The notes under the pieces: model-generated
The model's input: only the letters and a program-made list of their open reading frames with translations
What the model was told of the DNA's origin: nothing
Database searches by the model: none
Translations under genes and position numbers: made by a program
Shown here: positions 16,792 to 26,753 of the stretch, in pieces
Layout of the letters: each line of letters begins with the position of its first letter
How positions within the stretch are numbered: position 1 is the first letter of the stretch
Assembly (NCBI GenBank): GCA_964579505.1
Contig: CAZOGC010000007.1
Span: 69,245 to 133,244, forward strand
Length of the DNA: 64,000 nucleotides
Direction of reading: 5' to 3'
From: JAJYSO01 sp964579505
GTDB lineage: Bacteria; Bacteroidota; Bacteroidia; Flavobacteriales; Flavobacteriaceae

Positions 16792-18267
16792 ATGCAATTA
16801 TTTAATAAATCATATTCGTTAAAAATAACTCTCTTATTCGTCTTTTCAGTCGGATTCAGCTCCTTTACCCAAGCACAAGAAGGAGCTCCCCAAAAATGGA
16901 CGCTGCAAGAATGTATTCAATACGCACTAGACCACAACATAGACATTCAACAAGCTAATTTAGATTTGCAAAATGCAGAAATAGACAAAAGTGATGCTTT
17001 AGGAAACTACCTTCCCAGCATTAGCGGTAACATTAGTAACTCATGGAATTCTGGTCTAACCCAAGATGTAACCACCGGAATTTTAAAAGAGCAAACCACT
17101 CGAAATTTATCTGTTGGAGCTACCGCCAGTATCACTCTTTTTAATGGTTTACGAAACTTGAGAGAATGGCAACGCGCTAAGTTGTCTAGAATAGCCAGCC
17201 AATATTCTTTAGAACAAATGAAGAATGATGTATTACTAAACGTAACTACAGCTTATTTAAATGTATTGGTAAACAGAGAAAAACTTGGGGTATTACAAGA
17301 ACAAAATCAACTAACACAAAAACAATTAGAAGATACCCGTACAAAAATTGAAGAAGGCGCAGCTCCTGCTGGCGATTCGTTACAAATAAAAGCTACCGAT
17401 GCTTCTGAAAAACAACAAATCATTACTGCACAAAATAGCGTAAAAATTGCTCTGATAAACTTAGCGCAACTCTTGCAGATAGATGATTATAAAAACTTTA
17501 GAATTGCACAAGCTACCTATGACGTTCCATTGGCCACTATTCTGAGTAAATCTCCGGAAGAAATTATTGCCAGCGCCAAAAGAAACCGATACGAGATTAA
17601 AATTGCACAGAAAAACTTAGAACTTGCACAAAAAGACTTGCAAATAGCTAAAAGTGCTTATTACCCAAGACTCAGTGCCTATTTTAATTTTAACACCCGT
17701 GAGTCAGGAGCAGCGCGTGTAGAACAGGGCGGTATAGATCCTAACAACCCTACAAATGTAATTGGAAAAGTGGTTGGATCCGGTGCCGATGTGGTAACTC
17801 CTAATTTTATTCTCAGAGAGGTTGGACCACGACCTTTCTTTAATCAACTATCACGAAACAAAGGGTATTCTTTCGGGCTACAACTCAGCATTCCTATCTT
17901 AAATGGTTTTTCAACAAGAAATTCTGTACGTCGCCAAAAAATTACCATCAAAAAAGACCAAAATGCGCTCGATCAGGCCAAACTAAACCTAGCATCAAAC
18001 GTATATCAAGCCTATGTAGATGCGCAAGGTGCCGCAAAAACATATCGGGCTGCTCAAATAGCTGTACAAGCTCAGCAAAAGGCTTATGATTTCTCTAAAA
18101 TTAAATTTGATGTGGGCAATATTACTTCATTAGAGTTTAGCCAAGCTAAATTTAATTTGACCAATGCAGAAAGTCAATTGGTTAATGCTAAATACGACTA
18201 CATCTTTAAATTAAAGCTACTCGAACTCTATTTTGGTGTTCGCCCGGAAGACATTAACCTCAATTAA
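16792..18267 (+). CDS. TolC-family outer-membrane efflux protein
   Basis: About 491 residues from ATG 16792, which gives a signal peptide ending near FTQAQ; an in-frame TTG at 16759 is inside the preceding gene and less likely. The mature part opens with KWTLQECIQYALDHN, the usual TolC start in Bacteroidota, and has two long coiled helical repeats separated by strands, ending in LYFGVRPEDINLN. It should form the outer-membrane tunnel of the MacAB-like exporter encoded upstream. It ends six bases before tsaB. Confidence 0.9.
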   Translation: MQLFNKSYSLKITLLFVFSVGFSSFTQAQEGAPQKWTLQECIQYALDHNIDIQQANLDLQNAEIDKSDALGNYLPSISGNISNSWNSGLTQDVTTGILKEQTTRNLSVGATASITLFNGLRNLREWQRAKLSRIASQYSLEQMKNDVLLNVTTAYLNVLVNREKLGVLQEQNQLTQKQLEDTRTKIEEGAAPAGDSLQIKATDASEKQQIITAQNSVKIALINLAQLLQIDDYKNFRIAQATYDVPLATILSKSPEEIIASAKRNRYEIKIAQKNLELAQKDLQIAKSAYYPRLSAYFNFNTRESGAARVEQGGIDPNNPTNVIGKVVGSGADVVTPNFILREVGPRPFFNQLSRNKGYSFGLQLSIPILNGFSTRNSVRRQKITIKKDQNALDQAKLNLASNVYQAYVDAQGAAKTYRAAQIAVQAQQKAYDFSKIKFDVGNITSLEFSQAKFNLTNAESQLVNAKYDYIFKLKLLELYFGVRPEDINLN

Positions 18268-18273
18268 ACACAA

Positions 18274-18933
18274 GTGGGACTCATTCTTTCTATAGAAACC
18301 GCCACAACTAACTGTTCAGTAGCATTGGCACAAGACGGAAAATTAAAGGCAGTTAAGGAATTTGCCGGTAAAAATTATTCTCATGCCGAAAAACTTCACC
18401 CATTCATCAAAGAATTGGTAGAATCTTCCGGCTACACATTTACTGATTTAGAAGCCATTGCTGTAAGCAAGGGTCCCGGGTCGTATACCGGTCTCCGCAT
18501 TGGTGTATCTGCCGCAAAAGGACTCTGCTTTGCACTCAATATTCCGCTAATAGCTATAGAAACTTTAGAAATCTTAGCACTTCAGAGTACCCATACAACA
18601 TACAAATTTGTAGTTCCTATGCTTGATGCTCGAAGAATGGAAGTCTACACCGCTGTTTTTAACGATAGGGGGGAACAACTCTTGCCTACAGAAGCAAAAA
18701 TATTGACCCCTTCTTCTTACGCAACATATTTAGAGCAAGGACAGGTACTTTTTATAGGAAATGCCATTCAAAAATTTCGAGAAATATGTACACACTCTAA
18801 TGCGATGTACCAAGACGCTTTACCGTCAGCCAAAGAAATGATTGAACTAGCCGAAGCTTGTTATCAAAAAAAGGAAACAGTAGATGTGGCCTATTTTGAA
18901 CCGTATTATTTAAAAGATTTTATTGCCAAATAA
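18274..18933 (+). CDS. tsaB: tRNA threonylcarbamoyladenosine biosynthesis protein TsaB
   Basis: A 219-residue ASKHA-fold protein with the N-terminal ILSIETATTNCSVAL and the diagnostic GPGSYTGLRIGVSAAKGL segment. TsaB is the platform subunit that works with TsaD and TsaE to form t6A37 on ANN-decoding tRNAs. The GTG at 18274 is the only reasonable start for the conserved N-terminus. It follows tolC by six bases, so it may be read through from the exporter operon as well as from an unseen promoter. Confidence 0.92.
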   Translation: MGLILSIETATTNCSVALAQDGKLKAVKEFAGKNYSHAEKLHPFIKELVESSGYTFTDLEAIAVSKGPGSYTGLRIGVSAAKGLCFALNIPLIAIETLEILALQSTHTTYKFVVPMLDARRMEVYTAVFNDRGEQLLPTEAKILTPSSYATYLEQGQVLFIGNAIQKFREICTHSNAMYQDALPSAKEMIELAEACYQKKETVDVAYFEPYYLKDFIAK

Positions 18934-18970
18934 CTCAGCGCAATAAATTAAAAAAACATACAAACGCTTT

Positions 18971-19714
18971 TTATAGTTCTTTGTAGTAGTTTACTAGGCG
19001 AACCATATCAGCATCTACTTCTTTATGTCTAAACTTAATACGGTTTTTCTTCATAAACTGTTTTAATTCTTTTTGATGATCGGGAAAATCTTTATAGGCC
19101 GCTCTTTTATCGGCATGTATGCGGTATAACTCCCCATTAATTTTCACAAAATAATAATCGTTTTCCTCTAGACGCGCTTTCTTTCCTTTATCATAAGAAT
19201 TTTTAGGTGGAACAGCGGGAATAAAATTTTGACTCATACGTTTATATAAAGCTACGCCTCCATTTGTTGCAGGAATTAGAACCATAGCATATCCGCTACG
19301 AGTTCCGCGTATTTCGACCGGCAAATTTTGCAGAAATACAAATTTTTTATTTCCCAGTATTACTGTTATATTTGGAGAGCGCTGCATCCCCATAATCTTT
19401 GTGCTAGACAACGATTTTCTAATCTCAAAAACGTCATCAAAAATACGGTAACGTAAATAGGTGTCTACTGATCTGGTATTAGTTCCATCATTAAGAATAA
19501 TCTTCCCCTTCTCAAATTTATTACTCCAATAAGGAGAACCATTTACAGCCTCTAAGTTTACGATTTTTCCTTTGGCATTAAGAACATCTAGATTACTATT
19601 TAGATAAGACTGTCTTACCAGACCTCTATAATCATTAACTGTTAGTGCTTGTGAGTATACTGCTTGAAAACCAGCATAAAACAACGCAAAAAATATGAGC
19701 ATTGCTTTTTTCAT
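18971..19714 (-). CDS. Secreted protein, unknown
   Basis: 247 residues with a clear signal peptide (MKKAMLIFFALFYAGFQAVYSQ). The mature part is a mixed alpha/beta protein with charged C-terminal helices (HQKELKQFMKKNRIKFRH). I recognise no domain or catalytic motif. It is encoded on the minus strand, convergent with tsaB (37 bases apart) and 60 bases downstream of the mscS gene, with only a one-mismatch promoter element (TATATTTA on the minus strand, 19752-19759) in between. Confidence 0.65.
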   Translation of the reverse strand: MKKAMLIFFALFYAGFQAVYSQALTVNDYRGLVRQSYLNSNLDVLNAKGKIVNLEAVNGSPYWSNKFEKGKIILNDGTNTRSVDTYLRYRIFDDVFEIRKSLSSTKIMGMQRSPNITVILGNKKFVFLQNLPVEIRGTRSGYAMVLIPATNGGVALYKRMSQNFIPAVPPKNSYDKGKKARLEENDYYFVKINGELYRIHADKRAAYKDFPDHQKELKQFMKKNRIKFRHKEVDADMVRLVNYYKEL

Positions 19715-19774
19715 AAGTAAGTTGTTTTAGTTTGAATATATTACACTAGGGTAAATATACAAAAACCATTCCTC

Positions 19775-20608
19775 TTATTGAGCTTTATTTAACAGCTCTA
19801 CATCATATTTAGGATAAGGCATTTGAATACCTACTGCATTAAGTCGTTCTTCTGCGTGCTCTAACGTGTGCCAATGTATATCCCAAAAATCTGCCGTAGA
19901 AGAAACAAACCTAACCGACAAATTAACACAATCATGAGTAAGCTCTCCCACTACAACTTGAGGTGCAGGATCTGTATAAACCCCTTTTTGTTCTGTAAGC
20001 AAATCAAGCAATACCTCTCGAGCCTTTGCTATATTTGTTCCATAAGCAACACGAATTGTCATGGCATCCTTTCTTCTCCCTTCAACTGTATAATTGGTTA
20101 TTTTGTTGTTAGAGAGCCGACCATTAGGAATAACTACCAACACCTGATTAAAATTAATCAATTTGGTATAGAAGACCGTAATTTCTTTTACAGTTCCTGA
20201 TTCGCCATCGGCGTCAATCCAATCACCAATCTTAAACGGTCTTAGCACAATAATCATTACACCTCCAGCAAAATTAGCCAATGACCCCTGTAAAGCCAAT
20301 CCTACTGCCAAACCGGCCGCCCCTAACATAGCCACAAGAGAACTGGTTTCAACACCTAGCTTTGCAATTACGATAATAGTCAGAATAATCTTAAGCCCTA
20401 TGTCTATAATGCTTAACAAAAAATGGCGAAGAGCTTCATCGTATTTTCGTTTTTCAAAAAGTCGGCGTAAATATTTTATCAGTAATTTTATAATCCATAG
20501 ACCTAATAAGAATAAGATAATAGCCCCAATAATATTGGGCAAATAATCTAGAAAAAGTCCAAAATATTTATCCGCTAGTGTCGCCATTGTGCTCAATTCA
20601 TTCATCAT
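19775..20608 (-). CDS. mscS: MscS-family small-conductance mechanosensitive channel
   Basis: A 277-residue inner-membrane channel: three N-terminal helices, the pore-lining helix rich in Gly/Ala (LVAMLGAAGLAVGLALQGSL), then the beta domain (GDWIDADGESGTVKEI) and C-terminal alpha/beta vestibule. It opens under membrane tension to protect against hypo-osmotic shock. Two adjacent Met codons (20608, 20605) are possible starts. A perfect -7 element lies at 20631-20638 on the minus strand. Confidence 0.93.
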   Translation of the reverse strand: MMNELSTMATLADKYFGLFLDYLPNIIGAIILFLLGLWIIKLLIKYLRRLFEKRKYDEALRHFLLSIIDIGLKIILTIIVIAKLGVETSSLVAMLGAAGLAVGLALQGSLANFAGGVMIIVLRPFKIGDWIDADGESGTVKEITVFYTKLINFNQVLVVIPNGRLSNNKITNYTVEGRRKDAMTIRVAYGTNIAKAREVLLDLLTEQKGVYTDPAPQVVVGELTHDCVNLSVRFVSSTADFWDIHWHTLEHAEERLNAVGIQMPYPKYDVELLNKAQ

Positions 20609-20630
20609 ACAATTCTTTTGATTAAGCCTA

Positions 20631-20638
20631 CAAATTTA
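20631..20638 (-). promoter_or_regulatory. mscS promoter -7 element
   Basis: On the minus strand these bases read TAAATTTG, an exact TAnnTTTG match, 22 bases before the mscS start codon. No clear -33 TTG was seen. Confidence 0.5.
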
Positions 20639-20772
20639 TACATTTTTGGCAGTCCATAAAACTTAAATTACAGTATCTCTACCTACGTTAATTTTATATA
20701 ACTATATGATTTACAACTTACATACCTACTATACACACTGATAATCAACGTCTTTATGTCATGTATTTTTAG

Positions 20773-20780
20773 TATATTTG
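20773..20780 (+). promoter_or_regulatory. Promoter -7 element of the fused E1 gene
   Basis: TATATTTG, an exact match, 20 bases before ATG 20801. Because transcription should begin near 20786, the upstream in-frame ATG at 20756 cannot be used, which fixes the start at 20801. Confidence 0.6.
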
Positions 20781-20800
20781 TTACGCAAAAAAACAAGTTC

Positions 20801-23215
20801 ATGCCAGATACTGCTTTAAAACCTGATAATATCACTTTTGATGATTTTAAAAAACAAGTCATAGCCGACTACAAGATTGCTTTAATTAGCCGAGAATGTA
20901 GTTTACTGGGACGTAGAGAAGTACTTACCGGAAAGGCAAAATTCGGAATTTTTGGAGACGGAAAAGAAATTCCTCAACTCGCCATGGCTAAAGCCTTTAA
21001 AAACGGTGATTTTCGCTCTGGATATTACCGCGATCAAACGTTTATGATGGCTTTGGGCTTGCTTTCTGCCGAAGAATATTTTGCCGGTCTTTATGCTAAC
21101 ACAGACCTTGAAAAAGAACCCATGTCTGGCGGCCGTCAGATGGGAGGTCATTTTGCCACCGCAAGCCTAAATCCTGACGGGAGTTGGAAAAACCTGCGTA
21201 ACCAAAAAAATTCTAGTGCTGACATATCTCCTACCGCCGGACAAATGTCACGCCTACTCGGGTTAGCACAAGCCTCAAAAATATACAGAAATGTCGAAAA
21301 CATAACCCATGCCGATAATTTTTCTGACAAAGGAAACGAAGTTGCCTGGGGTACCATTGGCGATGCCAGTACCAGCGAAGGTGTTTTTTGGGAAACCATA
21401 AATGCTGCCGGAGTTATGCAAGTCCCCATGGTAGTAAGCGTTTGGGATGATGGGTATGGAATTTCGGTCCCTAAAAAATACCAAACCACAAAACAAAGTA
21501 TCTCTAAAGTTTTACAGGGCTTTAAAAGAGATGAAGAAAATGATGGGTATAAAATATATACCGTAAAAGGATGGGATTATCCCAGCCTGGTAGCACTCTA
21601 CGAAAAAGTAAGTACCCATACTCGAAAAGAACATATTCCTGTAATTATTCATGTGCAAGAACTCACGCAACCTCAGGGTCACTCTACTTCCGGATCACAA
21701 GAACGGTATAAAAATACCGAACGCCTCACTTGGGAGAAAGAACACGACTGTATTGTAAAAATGCGTCAATGGATGATTGAGCAAAACCTAGCCTCTACAG
21801 AAGAATTAGACGCGCTAGAAAAAGAAGCAAAAAAAGAAGCAAAAGAGAGTAAAAAAGCCGCGTGGAAAGCTTTTGGCATAAAACAAAAAGCTGCGAAAAA
21901 AGTTCTTATAACACTTTTAAACGACCTGGAAGCTCACCTACCCAACAACGCAGCAATTGTTGAGATAAAAAAAGAGTTGGAAAGCTTAAAAGACGTCTAT
22001 AAATACGAATTATTAAGTGCCGCTCGTAAAGCCATACGGAAGGTCGGGTCTACACAAATTCCGGAGAAAAAAGCATTGGTTCAATGGATTACCACTTACA
22101 AAGCCCAAAACCAACCCGATTATAGCAGTCATTTATATAGTGAAACCGCCCAAAGCGCCAGAAACATCGAGGAAGTTTTACCTACTTATGCTGACGATGC
22201 TCCTAACGTAGATGGACGAATTGTATTACGCGATAATTTTGACTCTATCTTTGCTACTAAGTCAAATACATTGGTCTTTGGAGAGGACGCAGGAAACATT
22301 GGTGATGTAAACCAAGGTTTAGAAGGGCTTCAAAAAAAATACGGAAAACTACGTATAGGAGATACCGGTATTCGAGAAAACACGATTATTGGGCAAGGCA
22401 TCGGAATGGCTATGCGCGGATTACGCCCTATTGCCGAAATTCAGTACTTAGATTATACCCTTTACTGCTTGCAAATCCTTAGTGATGATTTAGCAACCGT
22501 ACATTACCGTACCAAAGGGCAACAAAAAGCACCCGTAATTGTACGCACACGCGGGCACCGTTTAGAAGGTATCTGGCACAGCGGCTCACCTATGGGTGGG
22601 CTCGTAAACCTTATGCGTGGTATAAATATCTTAGTGCCTAGAAACATGGTAAAAGCTGCCGGCTTTTACAACACTATGTTAGAAAGCGATGAACCGGCGC
22701 TTATTGTTGAATCACTAAACGGATATCGACTCAAAGAAAAAATGCCACAAAACTTGGGTGAATTTCGCACTCCTGTAGGAAAAGTAGAAGTACTTCGCCC
22801 CGGAAAAGACCTTACCATTGTTTCATACGGCTCTACTCTACGACTAGTAGAAGAAGCCGCAGAAGAACTAGCAGAAGCCGGAATAGAAGCAGAAATAATA
22901 GACATTCAGTCTCTTTTACCCTTTGATTTAACACATGATATTGCGCAGTCTTTGGCAAAAACTAACCGGTTGTTGATTGTAGATGAAGATGTTCCGGGAG
23001 GAGCCTCTGCCTATATTATGCAAAATATAATAGAAGAACAGGAAGCCTACTTCTCATTAGACAGCAAACCACAAACCCTAACCGCCAAAGCGCATAGACC
23101 GGCTTACACCACTGATGGTGATTATTTTTCAAAACCTTCAGTAGACGATATTTTTGAGCGAGCCTACGCTATTATGAATGAAGCCAATCCTGAAAAATAT
23201 CCGGATTTATATTAG
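20801..23215 (+). CDS. Fused E1 alpha/beta of a 2-oxoacid dehydrogenase complex
   Basis: About 804 residues from ATG 20801. The N-terminal half is an E1 alpha domain with thiamine-diphosphate motif GDASTSEGVFWETINAAG; the C-terminal half is an E1 beta domain (VFGEDAGNIGDVNQG, RIGDTGIRE, and VDEDVPGGASAY near the end). Between them is a Lys/Ala/Glu-rich helical linker with many AKKEAKE-type repeats, probably a coiled coil. Such fusions in Bacteroidota are usually assigned to branched-chain 2-oxoacid dehydrogenase, decarboxylating the 2-oxoacids of Leu, Ile and Val. Separate pyruvate dehydrogenase genes occur at 36-38.6 kb, supporting a different substrate here. Confidence 0.88.
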   Translation: MPDTALKPDNITFDDFKKQVIADYKIALISRECSLLGRREVLTGKAKFGIFGDGKEIPQLAMAKAFKNGDFRSGYYRDQTFMMALGLLSAEEYFAGLYANTDLEKEPMSGGRQMGGHFATASLNPDGSWKNLRNQKNSSADISPTAGQMSRLLGLAQASKIYRNVENITHADNFSDKGNEVAWGTIGDASTSEGVFWETINAAGVMQVPMVVSVWDDGYGISVPKKYQTTKQSISKVLQGFKRDEENDGYKIYTVKGWDYPSLVALYEKVSTHTRKEHIPVIIHVQELTQPQGHSTSGSQERYKNTERLTWEKEHDCIVKMRQWMIEQNLASTEELDALEKEAKKEAKESKKAAWKAFGIKQKAAKKVLITLLNDLEAHLPNNAAIVEIKKELESLKDVYKYELLSAARKAIRKVGSTQIPEKKALVQWITTYKAQNQPDYSSHLYSETAQSARNIEEVLPTYADDAPNVDGRIVLRDNFDSIFATKSNTLVFGEDAGNIGDVNQGLEGLQKKYGKLRIGDTGIRENTIIGQGIGMAMRGLRPIAEIQYLDYTLYCLQILSDDLATVHYRTKGQQKAPVIVRTRGHRLEGIWHSGSPMGGLVNLMRGINILVPRNMVKAAGFYNTMLESDEPALIVESLNGYRLKEKMPQNLGEFRTPVGKVEVLRPGKDLTIVSYGSTLRLVEEAAEELAEAGIEAEIIDIQSLLPFDLTHDIAQSLAKTNRLLIVDEDVPGGASAYIMQNIIEEQEAYFSLDSKPQTLTAKAHRPAYTTDGDYFSKPSVDDIFERAYAIMNEANPEKYPDLY

Positions 23216-23354
23216 ATAGCAACAGTATTCCTCTTAAAAATTGATTAAAAAACATACTGAATCTTATGTTTTCTATCATAGATAAAATATTTTTCTTTTA
23301 TTTGGGGGATAAATTTTTAAGGAAAATAAATTAGAAATAACAATTATTTAGTTC

Positions 23355-23362
23355 TATTTTCG
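23355..23362 (+). promoter_or_regulatory. Possible exbB promoter element
   Basis: TATTTTCG differs from TAnnTTTG at one base and lies 25 bases before the exbB start. The same variant appears before the mlaE-like gene at 43668-43675 (minus strand), which gives it some weight. Confidence 0.35.
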
Positions 23363-23386
23363 TTATCGAATTAAACCTTTCATTAT

Positions 23387-24085
23387 ATGCTAAGCCTATT
23401 AATTCAACAAGGTGCACAGGCTGCCCAAGATCTTGAACCCGTCTCAAAAGAAAAAACAGTATCCTTTTTTAAATTGCTTTTTAGCGGTGGTCCCGCCGGT
23501 AACATCATTATCGGTATTTTATTTTTAATGCTCATCATTGGTATCTACATTTATTTTGAAAGATTATTTGCTATTAAAGCAGCCTCAAAAACCGATGCTC
23601 ATTTTATGGATCAAATTCGCGACAACATTGCCAATGGCAATATTGAAGCCGCCAAAAAAAGATGTGCTCAAGAAAATACCCCGGTAGCTCGACTAACCGA
23701 AAAAGGCATTTCAAGAATTGGAAACCCGCTAGAAGACATCAATACCGCTATTGAAAACGCCGGACAGGTTGAAATTTACAACCTAGAAAAAAACACCAGT
23801 ATCTTAGCCACTTTTAGTGGAGCAGGTCCTATGCTGGGCTTCCTAGGTACCGTTGTAGGGATGGTAATGGCTTTTCACGAACTAGCTACCAGTGGCGGAC
23901 AAGCACAAATGGGCACCTTGGCCGAAGGAATTTACACCGCTATGAACACCACTGTGGTAGGACTAATTGTAGGAATTGTGGCGTATGTGGGTTATAATCA
24001 CCTTGTTGTAAAAACAGATAAGGTGGTACACCAAATGGAAACAACCGCCGTAGAATTTTTAGACCTTTTAAACGAACCTGCTTAA
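23387..24085 (+). CDS. exbB: MotA/TolQ/ExbB proton channel family protein
   Basis: A 232-residue inner-membrane protein: one N-terminal helix (IIIGILFLMLIIGIYIYFERLF), a cytoplasmic helical loop, and two C-terminal helices with the family signature (FSGAGPMLGFLGTVVGMVMAF, then GIYTAMNTTVVGLIVGIVAYV). It forms the proton channel that energises TonB. It is followed after one base by exbD and then a TonB-like gene, a complete energy-transduction operon. Confidence 0.9.
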   Translation: MLSLLIQQGAQAAQDLEPVSKEKTVSFFKLLFSGGPAGNIIIGILFLMLIIGIYIYFERLFAIKAASKTDAHFMDQIRDNIANGNIEAAKKRCAQENTPVARLTEKGISRIGNPLEDINTAIENAGQVEIYNLEKNTSILATFSGAGPMLGFLGTVVGMVMAFHELATSGGQAQMGTLAEGIYTAMNTTVVGLIVGIVAYVGYNHLVVKTDKVVHQMETTAVEFLDLLNEPA

Positions 24086-24086
24086 G

Positions 24087-24479
24087 ATGAAAATAAAAAG
24101 AAGAAATAAGGTCAGTGCAGCATTCAATATGTCTTCTATGACAGATATTGTCTTCTTGCTGTTAATTTTTTTCTTGTTAAGCTCACCTACTGTTACCCCT
24201 GAAGCCTTAGATTTAATTTTACCTAAAGCCAAAGGAAAAACTACGGAACAACCCACCGTTGCCGTGAGTATAGACAAAGATTTAAATATCTATATAAACG
24301 ATCAAAAAGTTGCCAAAAATCAACTAGAAACGAAACTGCAAGAGCGTTTAAGTGGGCAAACAAACCCCACTATTATCTTACGCACAGCACAAAGTGTGCC
24401 TATTCAAGCAGCTGTAGATGTAATGGCCATTGCCAAACAACATCAATATAAAGTAGTTTTAGCGGTCAGACCTCGATAA
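24087..24479 (+). CDS. exbD: ExbD/TolR biopolymer transport protein
   Basis: A 130-residue protein with one N-terminal membrane helix bearing the proton-relay aspartate (SSMTDIVFLLLIFFLL) and a periplasmic domain of about 90 residues. It partners the ExbB protein encoded one base upstream. Length and layout are usual for the family. Confidence 0.9.
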   Translation: MKIKRRNKVSAAFNMSSMTDIVFLLLIFFLLSSPTVTPEALDLILPKAKGKTTEQPTVAVSIDKDLNIYINDQKVAKNQLETKLQERLSGQTNPTIILRTAQSVPIQAAVDVMAIAKQHQYKVVLAVRPR

Positions 24480-24490
24480 ACCTTACTAGT

Positions 24491-25345
24491 ATGGTCTTGT
24501 TTCATACCAAATCCGAAAAAAAATCTCTTGCTATTACTTCTGTCATTACGGTAATATTAGCCTTGTTATTGCTTTTTTTCGGGTTAACTTCTATGTATCC
24601 TCCTGTAGAAAACGGTATTGCTATTAATTTTGGAAACTCGGCTGTAGGGATGGGAGAAACTCAACCTTCTAAACCGGTAAAAATGGCACCTACGGTTAAA
24701 ACTACCCCTCAAGAGCCTCAGCCACAAAAAGAAGTTTCTCCACAAAAACAAAACAAAGACATCTTAACGCAAAATACGGAGGATGCTCCGGTTATTCCGC
24801 CTAAAAAGAAGAAGGAAAAAACAAAAGAGCACAAAGTAATTCCTCCTAAAAAAGAAACCGTTAAAAAAGAAGTGCAAAAAAAGCCGGTTGAAAAGCCCAA
24901 ACCTTCAAAGTCTACCACCGATGCGCTAAACAACATTTTAAACGGTAAAAAACAACAGGGCTCAAGCGCTAAAGGAGAAGGAAACGATCAACTTGCCGGA
25001 GACAAAGGAGACCCTTCGGGAGATCGTAATGCCACTTCTTATTACGGACAAGGAAAAGGACTTAGCGGAAGTGGCAACTACCGACTTAGCGGCCGAAAAG
25101 CCTTAGTAAAGAAAAAATATGTACAAAAGTGCAATGAAGAGGGTACTGTAGTAGTTGAAATTAAAGTGAATCGCCAAGGAAATGTAGTACGTGCCATTCC
25201 GGGCGTAAAAGGCTCTACCAATACCAGTAGCTGCTTACTCGAACCGGCTAAACGCGCAGCTTTAGACACCAAATTCAACGCAGACCCCAATGCCCCGGCC
25301 ATACAAACGGGCTATATAATTTACGTCTTTAAATTATCTGATTAA
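24491..25345 (+). CDS. TonB/TolA-like energy transducer
   Basis: 284 residues: N-terminal membrane helix (LAITSVITVILALLLLFFGL), a long Pro/Lys/Gln-rich periplasm-spanning segment (about residues 55-150, repeated PKK and QKE groups), a Gly/Ser-rich stretch, and a C-terminal domain with TVVVEIKVNRQGNVVRAIPG, the core of the TonB C-terminal fold. It should couple the proton motive force from ExbB/ExbD, encoded just before it, to outer-membrane receptors. It ends 5 bases before folC. Confidence 0.85.
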   Translation: MVLFHTKSEKKSLAITSVITVILALLLLFFGLTSMYPPVENGIAINFGNSAVGMGETQPSKPVKMAPTVKTTPQEPQPQKEVSPQKQNKDILTQNTEDAPVIPPKKKKEKTKEHKVIPPKKETVKKEVQKKPVEKPKPSKSTTDALNNILNGKKQQGSSAKGEGNDQLAGDKGDPSGDRNATSYYGQGKGLSGSGNYRLSGRKALVKKKYVQKCNEEGTVVVEIKVNRQGNVVRAIPGVKGSTNTSSCLLEPAKRAALDTKFNADPNAPAIQTGYIIYVFKLSD

Positions 25346-25350
25346 ACCTC

Positions 25351-26571
25351 ATGACTTACCCTGAAACTCTCACATGGATGTTTCAACAACTCCCCATGTA
25401 TCAACGAAAAGGGAAAAGTGCTTTCAAAAAAGACCTTACCAACAGTATTCAATTAGCCAACCATTTAAATCATCCGGAAAAGACTTTTAAAACCATTCAT
25501 ATTGCCGGTACCAACGGCAAAGGATCGGTTAGTCATATGTTGGCTTCCATTTTTCAAGAAGCCGGCTATAAAACCGGATTATACACCTCTCCTCATCTCA
25601 AAGATTTTAGAGAGCGAATTCGCATAAACGGGCAGATGGTTTCGCCACATTTTGTGACTAATTTTATCCAACAACATCAAGATTTTTTACACAAACAGCA
25701 ACTTTCCTTTTTTGAAATGACCGTCGGAATGGCCTTTCAATATTTTGCACAAGAAAAAGTAGACATTGCCATTATTGAAACCGGATTAGGAGGACGTTTA
25801 GATTCTACCAATATCATTTCACCTAAATTAGCGATTATTACCAACATAGGATTTGATCATATGCAGTTTTTAGGCGATACCCTACCCAAAATAGCTGCTG
25901 AAAAAGCCGGCATTATAAAGTCGAACACCCCGGTAGTTATTGGAGAACGAAACTCACTTACAACTCCGGTTTTTAAAGAAAAAGCGCGACAAGTAGAGGC
26001 TCCTATCTTTTTTGCAGAAGACACCTCTTTTACGCAGTATGATTGCGACTTAAAAGGAGAATATCAATCGCACAATCTACAAACCGTTTTAAAGGCTGTA
26101 GAAGTAGTACGCAAACTAGGATGGAAAATTACCGAACCTCAACTGATTTCTGCGCTCAAAAACGTACAACAAAACACCGGACTACAAGGGCGCTGGCAAC
26201 AATTGGGAAGTGACCCCAAAATTATTTGCGATACCGGACACAACAAAGAAGGGCTTACTTATGTAATGCATCAACTTTCTCAAGAAAAATACGACCAGTT
26301 ACACATTGTTTTAGGAGTAGTAAACGATAAGGATCTAGACGGAGTTTTACCCCTATTTCCAAAAAACGCCCACTATTATTTTTGTAAAGCCAATGTACCC
26401 CGTGGATTAGATGCACAAATCTTAGCTGAAGCGGCAAAAAAACACGACTTAATTGGAAAAATTTACCGTGATATACCCACCGCATATAAGGCAGCAAAAC
26501 AAGCTGCTACCCCAGATGATTTAATCTTTATAGGAGGTAGCACTTTTACAGTCGCAGAAGTTCTTCCCTAA
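25351..26571 (+). CDS. folC: Folylpolyglutamate synthase / dihydrofolate synthase
   Basis: A 406-residue Mur-ligase-type enzyme with P-loop IAGTNGKGSVSHMLASIF (about residues 49-66), ETGLGGRLDSTN and the second-domain CDTGHNKEGL. It adds glutamate to dihydropteroate and to folates. It follows the TonB-like gene by 5 bases and is probably read with it. Length is normal. Confidence 0.93.
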   Translation: MTYPETLTWMFQQLPMYQRKGKSAFKKDLTNSIQLANHLNHPEKTFKTIHIAGTNGKGSVSHMLASIFQEAGYKTGLYTSPHLKDFRERIRINGQMVSPHFVTNFIQQHQDFLHKQQLSFFEMTVGMAFQYFAQEKVDIAIIETGLGGRLDSTNIISPKLAIITNIGFDHMQFLGDTLPKIAAEKAGIIKSNTPVVIGERNSLTTPVFKEKARQVEAPIFFAEDTSFTQYDCDLKGEYQSHNLQTVLKAVEVVRKLGWKITEPQLISALKNVQQNTGLQGRWQQLGSDPKIICDTGHNKEGLTYVMHQLSQEKYDQLHIVLGVVNDKDLDGVLPLFPKNAHYYFCKANVPRGLDAQILAEAAKKHDLIGKIYRDIPTAYKAAKQAATPDDLIFIGGSTFTVAEVLP

Positions 26572-26708
26572 CGTCAACCATAAACGCACATATTTTAAAA
26601 GACTAGGGTTTAAAACCCATAAAGAAGTTTTTTATCACCCTAATTACTCAAAATCTGCTATTTGCATTTGATTGTCAAATCTATCTTCAATTTTTTTTTA
26701 AGAAGGTT

Positions 26709-26737
26709 TTGCAGAATACAAAATTAGATTATATTTG
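26709..26737 (+). promoter_or_regulatory. tRNA-Val promoter
   Basis: TTG (26709-26711) and TATATTTG (26730-26737) are 18 bases apart, a full match to the flavobacterial promoter pattern, 16 bases before the first tRNA. Confidence 0.75.
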
Positions 26738-26753
26738 CATCCCATTTATGAAT